A model generated the notes under the pieces. It saw only the letters and a list, made by a program, of their open reading frames with translations. It was not told the origin of the DNA and searched no databases. Made by a program: the position numbers and the translations under genes. This document shows positions 1 to 6,743 of a DNA stretch of 13,135 nt, one piece after another. The stretch is taken from contig CAYMCM010000063.1 of NCBI GenBank assembly GCA_964388945.1, forward strand, positions 1 to 13,135, given 5' to 3'. Source of the stretch: Roseburia_D sp964388945. GTDB taxonomy: Bacteria; Bacillota; Clostridia; Lachnospirales; Lachnospiraceae. Position 1 is the stretch's first letter. Each line of letters begins with the position of its first letter.

Positions 1-12
1 TTAAAGTACCAG

Positions 13-42
13 TGGAATTTACTTCTGCACTGGAATTTACTT
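13..42. repeat. Short 18-base-period direct repeat after the tepA stop
   Basis: The 12-base word TGGAATTTACTT occurs at 13-24 and again at 31-42, a spacing of 18 bases. Read on the minus strand in the same frame as tepA but beyond its TGA, the two copies encode two similar six-residue units (VNSSAE and VNSTGT). Only two copies are visible before the window edge, so it may continue. It could be a decayed coding repeat or a chance duplication. Confidence 0.5.
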
Positions 43-49
43 TTTCAAG

Positions 50-769
50 TCAGCTAAAACTTTCTTTATCTTCGATCAGTTCATGCAGCTTTTGAAATGC
101 CTCTTTTATGCCTCCGACTGCATTGATCAGCCCTTCTTCTACTGCCCCTTCTCCGATCAGGATCGTGCCAAGATCTTTCGTAAGCATACCGGTGTTCATC
201 ATCATCTCTTCAAGTCTTTCTTCTTTTGCCCGGCTATGTGATGCAATAAAATGCAAAATCCGATCCTGCATCTGTTTAAAATAATCATAGGTCGGCTGGG
301 CTCCGATCACCGTCCCGCTCATCCGCACCGGATGGATGACCATTGTCCCCGACGGCACGATAAACGAATAATCCGTAGACACCGCAAGCGGCACTCCAAT
401 CGAATGACTGCCTCCGAGCACCAGTGAAACAGTCGGCTTGCTGAGCGACGCGATCATCTCCGCGATCGCAAGCCCGGACTCTACATCTCCGCCCACCGTA
501 TTTAAGATAATGAGTACACCCTCGATCCTCTTAGAGTCCTCGATCTCCGCCAGTTTCGGAAGCACATGCTCATATTTGGTTGTCTTTGCATTAGAGGAAA
601 GGCACTCATGTCCCTCGATCTCTCCAATAATGGACAACAGATACAAAATATGATCCTCCGTATTATTCACAAGTTCTAACTGTCCGCTCTCTTTTATCTT
701 TTCCTCGTTTGCCTCTTCTGCTTCCCGTCTGTCTTCCGTTTTTGTTCTGTGACAGTTACGATCATCCAT
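50..769 (-). CDS. tepA: TepA-like ClpP-family serine protease
   Basis: A 239-residue cytosolic protein of the ClpP/crotonase fold, closest to Bacillus TepA (translocation-enhancing protein, also YmfB), about the same length as that family. A charged, probably disordered N-terminus (residues 1-30) precedes the protease core. Visible motifs are LNTVGGDVESGLA (about 89-101), which matches the ClpP substrate-binding glycine loop; GGSHSIG with the likely nucleophile Ser123; and TMVIHPV with the likely catalytic His146. Asp199 in LTKDLG is a candidate third residue. TepA is a homologue of ClpP whose role in protein secretion or degradation is not settled. The start is fixed by AGGAGG seven or so bases upstream. 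It follows the glgA terminator, so it probably has its own promoter; the best I see is a weak ATGACA-18-GATAAG. In relatives the next gene is often ftsK/spoIIIE, which would lie outside this window. Confidence 0.9.
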   Translation of the reverse strand: MDDRNCHRTKTEDRREAEEANEEKIKESGQLELVNNTEDHILYLLSIIGEIEGHECLSSNAKTTKYEHVLPKLAEIEDSKRIEGVLIILNTVGGDVESGLAIAEMIASLSKPTVSLVLGGSHSIGVPLAVSTDYSFIVPSGTMVIHPVRMSGTVIGAQPTYDYFKQMQDRILHFIASHSRAKEERLEEMMMNTGMLTKDLGTILIGEGAVEEGLINAVGGIKEAFQKLHELIEDKESFS

Positions 770-829
770 ATTTTACTCCTCCTGCTATTTGATTTTCTTA
801 TCTCCCGGCTTTTTCCTCATTGTCATTAC

Positions 830-865
830 AAAAAAAGACCAGAAGCATCATACTTCTAGTCTTTT
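830..865 (-). terminator. Intrinsic terminator after glgA
   Basis: On the minus strand the arms 853-865 and 833-845 pair over 13 positions around a 7-base loop, and a run of seven T (836-830) closes and follows the stem. The single imperfect position (840/858) is a G-U pair in minus-strand RNA but an A-C mismatch in plus-strand RNA, which favours the minus direction. It lies about 28 bases past the glgA stop and ends the unit before tepA. Confidence 0.85.
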
Positions 866-892
866 CCATTTTTTCTAAGATTATACAAAAGA

Positions 893-2344
893 TCAGCGAT
901 TGATCAGATAATCATAAATCTCTTCATAACGTCCTCTGGAACGATTCCATGAATAATCATTTGCCATTCCACGGTCAACCATCTGATTCCACTGCTTTTT
1001 CTTGTCAAAATAAATATGTTTGGAATAATTTATGATGTCAAGCATTTCCTCTCCGTTGTAATTACGGAACGAAAAGCCGTCACCACTGTTTTCGTATTCG
1101 TTGTACGCTCTTACGGTATCTTTCAGTCCGCCGGTCTCCCGAACGATCGGAACGGTTCCGTAACGGAAAGAAATAAGCTGCGTCAGTCCGCATGGCTCAA
1201 ACCGTGACGGCATGAGAAACGCATCTGCCGCCGCATACAGCTTGTGTGCAAGATCATCCGAATAACAAATGTTAGCAGAGATCCGGTCGCCGTATTTCCA
1301 TGCATATGACCGGAACATATTTTCATATTGCGGATCTCCGGTTCCAATCACAACAAACTGCGTAAATTCATCTGTAACCCGATCCATAACATAGCGGATC
1401 AGATCCAGTCCCTTCTGGTCTGTCAGTCTCGAAATCAGCCCGATCATATATTTTTTCTTGTCCACGGTAAGACCAAGCGCCTGCTGTAGTTTCGTTTTAT
1501 TCTGCCACTTCTTTTTCCGGAAATCTGCCGCATCATAGTTTACAAAAAGTTTTTCATCCGTGCGCGGATTGTAAACGTCATAATCGATTCCGTTTACAAT
1601 CCCCTGCATATCCAGTCTGCGTGCATAAAGAAGACCATTTAAGCCCTCTCCATACTCCGGAGACTGGATCTCAACCGCATAGGAATCACTGACAGTCGTG
1701 ATGTAGTCTGCATACACCAGTCCACCCTTTAACATATTACCGTTCTTTTCATATTCCAGTTTGTCTGGCGTAAAAAGGTCCTTCGGAAATCCGGTACACC
1801 CCTGCAGTGTTTTAATATCCCATACACCCTGGAATTTCAGATTGTGAATGGTGAGGATCGACTTCATACTCCAGAAAAACGGATCTCCCATAAACTCATT
1901 TTTCAAAAAGACCGGGATCAGCCCTGCCTGCCAGTCATGGCAGTGTACGATATCCGGCTGAAATCCGATAAGCGGAAGCATGGATAAAACCGCCTTATCA
2001 AAGAAACAGAATTTCTCAATGTCATAGCGGATATCTCCATAAGGTGTCTGACAGTTAAAGTATTCTTCATTGTCAATAAAATAGTATGTGATCCCATCCA
2101 TCTCATATTCGAGTACACCCACATATTTATCCCGGATATAAGAACCGCAGCTCATATAAAAATGTGTCACATAGGAAAACTGACTGCGAAAATCCCACGG
2201 GATACAGGTATAATTCGGAATGACCACCCTGATGTCCCACTCGTTTTTATCAAACGTCTTTGGCAGTGCCCCACAGACATCTGCCAGTCCTCCGGTTTTA
2301 ATAAACGGTACACATTCGGATGCTGCAAATAATATTTTTTTCAT
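893..2344 (-). CDS. glgA: Glycogen synthase (ADP-glucose, GT5 family)
   Basis: Transfers glucose from ADP-glucose to the non-reducing end of a growing alpha-1,4-glucan, in the cytosol, for glycogen storage. The 483-residue length is normal for bacterial GlgA. The N-terminal Rossmann half begins with KTGGLADV (residues 16-23), the family's ADP-glucose loop. HDW follows at 136-138. The C-terminal half carries SRLTDQKG (305-312) and EPCGLTQL (383-390), where Glu383 is the conserved catalytic-site glutamate. AAGGGGG nine bases upstream sets the start. The stop of metY lies 37 bases upstream and no promoter is evident in that gap, so the two are probably co-transcribed although their pathways are unrelated. 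No glgC, glgD, glgP or branching enzyme gene is present here, so the other glycogen genes must be elsewhere. Confidence 0.96.
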   Translation of the reverse strand: MKKILFAASECVPFIKTGGLADVCGALPKTFDKNEWDIRVVIPNYTCIPWDFRSQFSYVTHFYMSCGSYIRDKYVGVLEYEMDGITYYFIDNEEYFNCQTPYGDIRYDIEKFCFFDKAVLSMLPLIGFQPDIVHCHDWQAGLIPVFLKNEFMGDPFFWSMKSILTIHNLKFQGVWDIKTLQGCTGFPKDLFTPDKLEYEKNGNMLKGGLVYADYITTVSDSYAVEIQSPEYGEGLNGLLYARRLDMQGIVNGIDYDVYNPRTDEKLFVNYDAADFRKKKWQNKTKLQQALGLTVDKKKYMIGLISRLTDQKGLDLIRYVMDRVTDEFTQFVVIGTGDPQYENMFRSYAWKYGDRISANICYSDDLAHKLYAAADAFLMPSRFEPCGLTQLISFRYGTVPIVRETGGLKDTVRAYNEYENSGDGFSFRNYNGEEMLDIINYSKHIYFDKKKQWNQMVDRGMANDYSWNRSRGRYEEIYDYLINR

Positions 2345-2381
2345 AGAACGCTTCCCCCTTACATCTGAATATCAATACAAT

Positions 2382-3665
2382 CTATACAGTTTCCATTGCC
2401 TGTTTAAGATCGGCAATAATATCATCCGCATTTTCAATTCCGACAGAAAGACGGATCAGATCTGGTTCAATACCGGCTTCTTTTAACTGTTCGTCTGTCA
2501 TCTGACGGTGCGTATGGCTCGCCGGATTTAAAACACAGGTTCTTGCATCTGCCACATGGGTAACAATCGCCACAAGTTTTAATTGATCCATAAAGCGAAC
2601 CGCCACTTCCCTGCCACCTTTTAAGCCAAAGGAAATAACTCCACAGGTTCCGTTCGGCATATATTTCTGCGCAAGCGCATGATATTTGTTATCTTCCAGT
2701 CCTGCGTAATTTACCCATGCTACCTTCTCATGGGCATTTAAAAACGCTGCAACTTTTGCTGCATTTTCGCAGTGTCTCGGCACACGCAAATGCAGTGTTT
2801 CCAATCCCACATTCAAAAGAAATGCATTCATCGGAGACGGAATCGAACCCAGATCGCGCATCAACTGTGCAGTTGCCTTAGTTATGTACGCTTTTTTTCC
2901 GAACTTCTCTGCATAAACGATACCGTGATAGGATTCATCCGGTGTCGTAAGTCCAGGGAACTTATCTTTATGTGCCATCCAGTCAAAGTTGCCACTGTCT
3001 ACGATACAACCGCCCACTGTCATTGCATGCCCGTCCATATATTTTGTCGTGGAATGTGTCACGATATCCGCGCCCCATGCAAACGGACGGCAATTGATCG
3101 GTGTTGCGAATGTGTTGTCCACGATCAGCGGCACACCGTGTTCATGCGCGAGCCGCGCAAATTTTTCGATATCAAGCACGACCAGAGACGGATTGGAGAT
3201 TGTTTCTGCAAACACTGCCTTCGTATTTGGCTGAAATGCTTCGCACAAAGTCTCATACGGATCATCCGGATTGACAAAGGTACACGAGATTCCCTGCTTT
3301 TTCAGCGTTGTGCCATACAGGTTAAAGGTTCCTCCGTAAACCGAATTGGAAACAACAATATGATCCCCCGCTTCACAGATATTAAAAATCGCATAGTAAT
3401 TCGCCGCCTGGCCGGACGAAGTCAGCATAGCCGCCACGCCGCCCTCTAATTCCGCGATCTTTTCAGCGACTGCATCATTGGTCGGATTCTGTAATCTGGT
3501 ATAAAAATACCCTTCATCCTCAAGATCAAACAGCCTTCCCATCTGATCACTGGTGTCATATTTAAACGTAGTGCTCTGATAAATCGGCAGAATACGCGGT
3601 TCTCCTTTCTTCGGCTTCCATCCTGACTGAATACATTTTGTCTCAATACTATAATTCTCGTCCAT
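2382..3665 (-). CDS. metY: O-acetylhomoserine sulfhydrylase (MetY)
   Basis: PLP enzyme of the Cys/Met metabolism family that makes homocysteine from O-acetylhomoserine and sulfide, that is, direct sulfhydrylation in methionine synthesis. The 427-residue length fits MetY and is longer than cystathionine gamma-synthases (about 380-400). SSGQAA (83-88) belongs to the cofactor phosphate site, Asp183 in IVDNTFATP should contact the PLP ring nitrogen, and Lys208 in THSTTKYMDGH is the Schiff-base lysine. The closing LIRLSVGIE motif contains the arginine expected to bind the substrate carboxylate. AAAGGAG six bases upstream sets the start. That site directly abuts the stop of the preceding gene (15-base gap), so translation of the two is probably linked. 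No SAM riboswitch or T-box fits in the gap, so any methionine control must act further upstream or in trans. Cystathionine gamma-synthase activity is a less likely alternative. Confidence 0.93.
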   Translation of the reverse strand: MDENYSIETKCIQSGWKPKKGEPRILPIYQSTTFKYDTSDQMGRLFDLEDEGYFYTRLQNPTNDAVAEKIAELEGGVAAMLTSSGQAANYYAIFNICEAGDHIVVSNSVYGGTFNLYGTTLKKQGISCTFVNPDDPYETLCEAFQPNTKAVFAETISNPSLVVLDIEKFARLAHEHGVPLIVDNTFATPINCRPFAWGADIVTHSTTKYMDGHAMTVGGCIVDSGNFDWMAHKDKFPGLTTPDESYHGIVYAEKFGKKAYITKATAQLMRDLGSIPSPMNAFLLNVGLETLHLRVPRHCENAAKVAAFLNAHEKVAWVNYAGLEDNKYHALAQKYMPNGTCGVISFGLKGGREVAVRFMDQLKLVAIVTHVADARTCVLNPASHTHRQMTDEQLKEAGIEPDLIRLSVGIENADDIIADLKQAMETV

Positions 3666-3680
3666 TTTCTTCTCCTTTGG

Positions 3681-4439
3681 TCACACAAAATATTTTTCCT
3701 GCAGATCATATACCATATTCGTATATAATTTCATGCATTCCTTCTTTTTTCCCTGTTCGATATATGCAATACAGGGTTTTAAATAGGTCTGCCAGATATC
3801 CCAGTATACCGCCATACTGTCCTGTCTGCGGTTGATGCGTTTTACAATAGTCGGTGCGATATCATAATAACGCCGGATCAGTTCTGCTCCGTTTTCCTGT
3901 CTGCTTAGGTAATCATCCCGGTAATCACGCAGCAGATTCAGTTCATAGCATTCATCCGGCTTGCCCAGACTTCTGCAGACCGCCGTGGTAATATAGCAGT
4001 ACCTTTGCTTAAAACCGGCATTGATCTTAGCAAACGTTGCCGGCTTTAAATCTGTTTCCGGGAACTGTTCCTTCCATGCCAGGATCATATCGTCAACAAA
4101 CATCGATCCTGTCTCTGCCATCAGATCTAATGCCGCCGGAAACTGATACGTCACCAGAACCATATTATAATCAGACAATCTGCCCGCCCGAAACCTTTTC
4201 TTGGTGAGCGCATTCAGTTCATCCGCCACTTTTTGGGTGATTTCTTCCGCTGTCTGCTTCACCTGTTCTGCCATATCATTTCCGCAGCTTAAAAATTTCT
4301 GCTCCAAACTGTCAAAACGGTCTTTCTGCTCTTTTTCAAATTTCCGAAACTGTTCTTCATACGTGTTCTTCTTAAAACTTTGTATCGGATCTTTGACCGC
4401 ATGCAATGCATCCACAAATCCGGCAACCGATTTATCCAT
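3681..4439 (-). CDS. Uncharacterised protein with CFI-box-like C-terminal domain
   Basis: A 252-residue protein of unknown function with no signal peptide or membrane segment. Residues about 20-80 are highly charged and heptad-like, probably a coiled coil. Residues 148-200 contain CYITTA (Cys148), then LLRDYRDDYL (169-178), then YYDIAP (191-196). This order and spacing resemble what I recall of the CFI-box-CTERM domain (CFIATA...LRxFRDxxL...YYxxSP), a family known mainly by its motif. The match is from memory and was not searched. An aromatic-rich helical tail follows. The start is chosen from a GGAGG about 11 bases upstream, rather long spacing. It sits after the yebC terminator, first in a likely unit with metY and glgA, 15 bases before metY. 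The context hints at a role near sulfur metabolism, but that is only inference. Confidence 0.75.
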   Translation of the reverse strand: MDKSVAGFVDALHAVKDPIQSFKKNTYEEQFRKFEKEQKDRFDSLEQKFLSCGNDMAEQVKQTAEEITQKVADELNALTKKRFRAGRLSDYNMVLVTYQFPAALDLMAETGSMFVDDMILAWKEQFPETDLKPATFAKINAGFKQRYCYITTAVCRSLGKPDECYELNLLRDYRDDYLSRQENGAELIRRYYDIAPTIVKRINRRQDSMAVYWDIWQTYLKPCIAYIEQGKKKECMKLYTNMVYDLQEKYFV

Positions 4440-4464
4440 GTACTTAAAACCCTCCAGAAGACAT

Positions 4465-4495
4465 ACAATACGCTGTTCGTCTCCTTAAATATCAA
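4465..4495 (-). promoter_or_regulatory. Possible weak promoter for the CFI-box-metY-glgA unit
   Basis: TTGATA (4490-4495) and TATTGT (4465-4470) on the minus strand resemble -35 and -10 boxes. The spacer of 19 bases is long and the -10 matches only four of six positions. It is supported mainly by position, directly after the yebC terminator and before the next gene. Confidence 0.25.
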
Positions 4496-4499
4496 GAAA

Positions 4500-4535
4500 G
4501 CACCCGTATCAGGAATCTATCCCGATACCGGGTGC
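4500..4535 (-). terminator. Probable intrinsic terminator after yebC
   Basis: Arms GCACCCGGTATC (4535-4524 on the minus strand) and GATACGGGTGC (4510-4500) pair with one bulged base around a 13-base loop, followed by an interrupted T run (TTTCTTGATATTT). It begins ten bases past the yebC stop. The T run is broken, so efficiency may be moderate. Confidence 0.7.
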
Positions 4536-4545
4536 AGATACTCTT

Positions 4546-5274
4546 TTATTCGTCCCAGTTATGATATACTTCCTGAACATCATCATCTTCATCCAGAAGA
4601 TCAAGGATTCTCTGGATATTGGTAAGATCTTTTTCATCGGAAAGTTCCACATAGGTCTGTGGTAACATGGTAACCTCTGCGTTTGCCATTGGAATATTCT
4701 CTTTTTCCAGTGTCTCACGTACCTGACTGAACGCATCCGGTGCAGTGAGGATCTCGTAATCCTCTTCTTCTTCATTGAAATCGTCTGCTCCGGCATCCAG
4801 TGCCAGCATCATAAGATCATCTGCGTCCATATCGCATTCTTCTTTTGCAATAATGATCTGTCCTTTTTCATCAAACATATAGGAAACACAGCCCTGTGTA
4901 CCGATGCTTCCCTGTCCCTTGGTAAATGCATTTCTGACATTTGCCGCTGTACGATTTTTATTGTCTGTCAATGCCTTTACGATAATTGCAGTTCCGCTCG
5001 GACCGTAACCTTCATATGTAACAGTTTCATAATTTACGGCATCCGCACTTCCTGCCGCTTTCTTAATACCTCTTTCGATGGTGTCGTTCGGCATATTGTT
5101 GGATTTTGCTTTCGCAATGACATCACGCAGCTTGCTGTTGTTCGCCGGATCTGGTCCACCTTCCTTAACAGCAATCGCGATCTCCCTTCCGATTATGGTA
5201 AAGATTTTTCCTTTTGCCGCATCATTTTTTTCTTTTTTGTGTTTGATGTTGGCAAACTTGGAATGTCCTGACAT
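4546..5274 (-). CDS. yebC: YebC/TACO1 family protein
   Basis: A 242-residue cytosolic protein with the family's unmistakable N-terminus (MSGHSKFANIKHKK, residues 1-14) and the usual length of about 240. Further family blocks are NNMPNDTIERGIKKA, YEGYGPSGTAI, DNKNRTAANVR and the acidic C-terminal region. The family was long annotated as transcriptional regulators (PmpR/YebC). Mitochondrial TACO1 and more recent bacterial work point instead to a translation role in relieving stalling at proline-rich stretches; which subfamily this protein belongs to cannot be settled by eye. GAGGA about seven bases upstream sets the start. The gene lies 39 bases after the CBS-protein gene and likely shares its promoter. 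A TATAAT lies in that gap but has no good -35 partner. A terminator follows. Confidence 0.93.
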   Translation of the reverse strand: MSGHSKFANIKHKKEKNDAAKGKIFTIIGREIAIAVKEGGPDPANNSKLRDVIAKAKSNNMPNDTIERGIKKAAGSADAVNYETVTYEGYGPSGTAIIVKALTDNKNRTAANVRNAFTKGQGSIGTQGCVSYMFDEKGQIIIAKEECDMDADDLMMLALDAGADDFNEEEEDYEILTAPDAFSQVRETLEKENIPMANAEVTMLPQTYVELSDEKDLTNIQRILDLLDEDDDVQEVYHNWDE

Positions 5275-5313
5275 ATATAATTCCTCTTTTCTAAAATTTA
5301 TTCCTGTATTATA

Positions 5314-6240
5314 CTATTCTATCATCTTTTCTTCCGGCTGACAAGAAGTATCCTCGTCCTCGTCCGCCTCCTGCAGACGGCTCACTTTTACAACTTTTAT
5401 CATCTTATCCTCGACCTGCTTCACCTCAAACTCATATCCGCCATAGGAAACGCCGAACACCTCGTCATCACCCGGAATCTTATCAATCAGTGAAATAATA
5501 AATCCGTTCAACGTATCATAGTCATCGGTATCCAGTTCCAAACCCAGCATTTCCGCCACATCCTCAAGCGGTGCCATGCCATTCATCAGATACGTACCGT
5601 CCGTCTGTTTTTCGATCATGATATCTTCCTCATCATGCTCGTCTAAGATATTTCCAACGATTTCCTCTAAAATATCCTCCATTGCCACGATCCCGGCAGT
5701 CTGTCCATATTCATCCACAACAACGACCATATGATTTTTTGCTGACTGCATCTCACGGAACAGCGCATTGATGTTTCTGGTCTCCGGAATGAAATGCACC
5801 TCACGCACCAACCCCTTGATCTCTGAGATCGGCGTGTGGTACAAAGAAGCATCCAGACTGAAAGCAAGTGCTTCCTTGATATGTAAGATACCGACAATGT
5901 TATCAATGCTCTCCTGATACACCGGGCACCGGGAGAAACGGCTCTCGACAATAAAGTGAATGGCATCCTCTAATGTTGTCGTATCCTCCAGTGCCGCTAT
6001 ATTCTTCCGGTGCGTCATGATATCCTTCGCTTCTTTTTCATCAAATTCAAAGATGTTATGGATCATTTCCGCTTCGCTTTCTAAAAGCACTCCCTGTTCA
6101 TGCCCTTCATTGACCATGGAAATGATCTCTTCTTCTGTCACATCTTCTTTCTGCACAAGCGGAAGCTTACGCAAAAATTTTTTTAAAAATTTTACTATAC
6201 GACCGATTATTCCCAAATGGGGATTCGCGCCATCGTCCAT
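5314..6240 (-). CDS. CorC/HlyC-type CBS-domain protein lacking the membrane domain
   Basis: A 308-residue soluble protein with the cytosolic half of the hemolysin/CNNM family. The order is a basic N-terminal segment (14-30), a linker helix, the first CBS motif from about DIMTHR (73-78) to 131, the second CBS motif about 138-196 with VVVDEYGQTAGIVAMEDIL, and a CorC_HlyC domain (about 212-290) that resembles a FAD-linked oxidase C-terminal domain. The tail is acidic. Family members with an N-terminal DUF21 membrane domain are linked to Mg2+ or Co2+ export. This one has no transmembrane segment, like Escherichia coli CorC, so it probably acts as a soluble or membrane-associated regulator; the CBS pair may bind adenosine nucleotides. 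The name hemolysin is historical. AAAGGAG eight bases upstream sets the start, and a strong promoter lies just beyond. Confidence 0.9.
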   Translation of the reverse strand: MDDGANPHLGIIGRIVKFLKKFLRKLPLVQKEDVTEEEIISMVNEGHEQGVLLESEAEMIHNIFEFDEKEAKDIMTHRKNIAALEDTTTLEDAIHFIVESRFSRCPVYQESIDNIVGILHIKEALAFSLDASLYHTPISEIKGLVREVHFIPETRNINALFREMQSAKNHMVVVVDEYGQTAGIVAMEDILEEIVGNILDEHDEEDIMIEKQTDGTYLMNGMAPLEDVAEMLGLELDTDDYDTLNGFIISLIDKIPGDDEVFGVSYGGYEFEVKQVEDKMIKVVKVSRLQEADEDEDTSCQPEEKMIE

Positions 6241-6280
6241 CTCTTATACTCCTTTATCATTTTTGTATACAAACATCTGA

Positions 6281-6309
6281 AATATACCATTTTATGACAT
6301 ATAAGTCAA
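6281..6309 (-). promoter_or_regulatory. Sigma-A-type promoter for the CBS protein-yebC unit
   Basis: On the minus strand TTGACT (6304-6309) and TATATT (6281-6286) are separated by exactly 17 bases, each matching the housekeeping consensus at five of six positions. The -35 begins six bases after the mazF stop. Transcription would start near 6274, giving a leader of about 35 bases with an AAAGGAG site. Confidence 0.7.
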
Positions 6310-6314
6310 GGAAT

Positions 6315-6662
6315 CTATGTATAAAGCTCCAGACTGATCTCCAGTGCCTTATCCACTTTAAACAAAATCTCGTTGTCCAGATGACATACTTTATCCTTCA
6401 GCCGACGTTTGTCGATCGTGCGAAGCTGCTCCAACAATACTACAGAATCCTTTACGATCTCACATTTTCTGCAATCCAGCTCCACATGTGTCGGCAGCTT
6501 TGCCTTATGCATCTGTGACGTAATCGCCGCACAGATCACAGTCGGACTGTGTTTGTTTCCCATATCATTCTGAACGATCAGAACCGGACGGATGCCTCCC
6601 TGCTCCGAACCGACTACCGGTCTTAAATCTGCATAATAAATATCTCCACGTCGAATCATCAT
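6315..6662 (-). CDS. mazF: MazF/NdoA-type mRNA interferase toxin
   Basis: Sequence-specific endoribonuclease of the MazF/PemK/NdoA family, which cleaves single-stranded mRNA independently of the ribosome. At 115 residues from the chosen start it is closely similar to Bacillus subtilis NdoA (116 residues). RRGDIYYADL, GSEQGGIRPVLIVQND, AKLPTHVE and LLEQLRTIDK are all recognisable. Arg25 and Thr48, the catalytic residues by analogy with the Bacillus enzyme, fall at identical numbers only if translation begins at 6662. The GGAG at 6671-6674 is eight bases from this ATG but overlaps the GTG at 6671, which argues against the longer 118-residue form; ATG at 6659 is also possible. By similarity it may cut UACAU, an inference. 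It follows alr as in Bacillus, but the ndoAI (MazE-like) antitoxin gene that normally separates them is missing. Confidence 0.93.
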   Translation of the reverse strand: MMIRRGDIYYADLRPVVGSEQGGIRPVLIVQNDMGNKHSPTVICAAITSQMHKAKLPTHVELDCRKCEIVKDSVVLLEQLRTIDKRRLKDKVCHLDNEILFKVDKALEISLELYT

Positions 6663-6670
6663 TTTCATCA

Positions 6671-6674
6671 CTCC
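6671..6674 (-). promoter_or_regulatory. Ribosome binding site deciding the mazF start
   Basis: GGAG in the context TATGGAGTG. It is eight bases before the ATG at 6662 and coincides with the upstream GTG at 6671, so the GTG cannot use it. Confidence 0.6.
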
Positions 6675-6743
6675 ATAATATCAGGTTATACTACCAGTAT
6701 TTCCAATTTTATCGAGCGTATACAGATTCCAGTGTGTTTTTAT

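Noticed and set aside
2772..3449. Plus-strand open frame of 225 codons opposite metY
   Set aside because: Fully antisense to a confidently identified enzyme; Arg/Cys/His-rich composition is a reverse-frame artefact.
4289..4495. Minus-strand open frame of 68 codons starting with TTG ahead of the CFI-box gene
   Set aside because: Overlaps the start of the better-supported gene in another frame, and its start has no properly placed ribosome binding site.
4440..4545. Possible SAM riboswitch or T-box upstream of the metY unit
   Set aside because: The space holds only the yebC terminator and about 60 bases of leader, too short for either element, and no characteristic conserved core is visible.
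5275..5313. TATAAT in the spacer between the CBS-protein gene and yebC
   Set aside because: No acceptable -35 box lies 16-18 bases upstream; co-transcription from the promoter at 6281-6309 explains the layout better.
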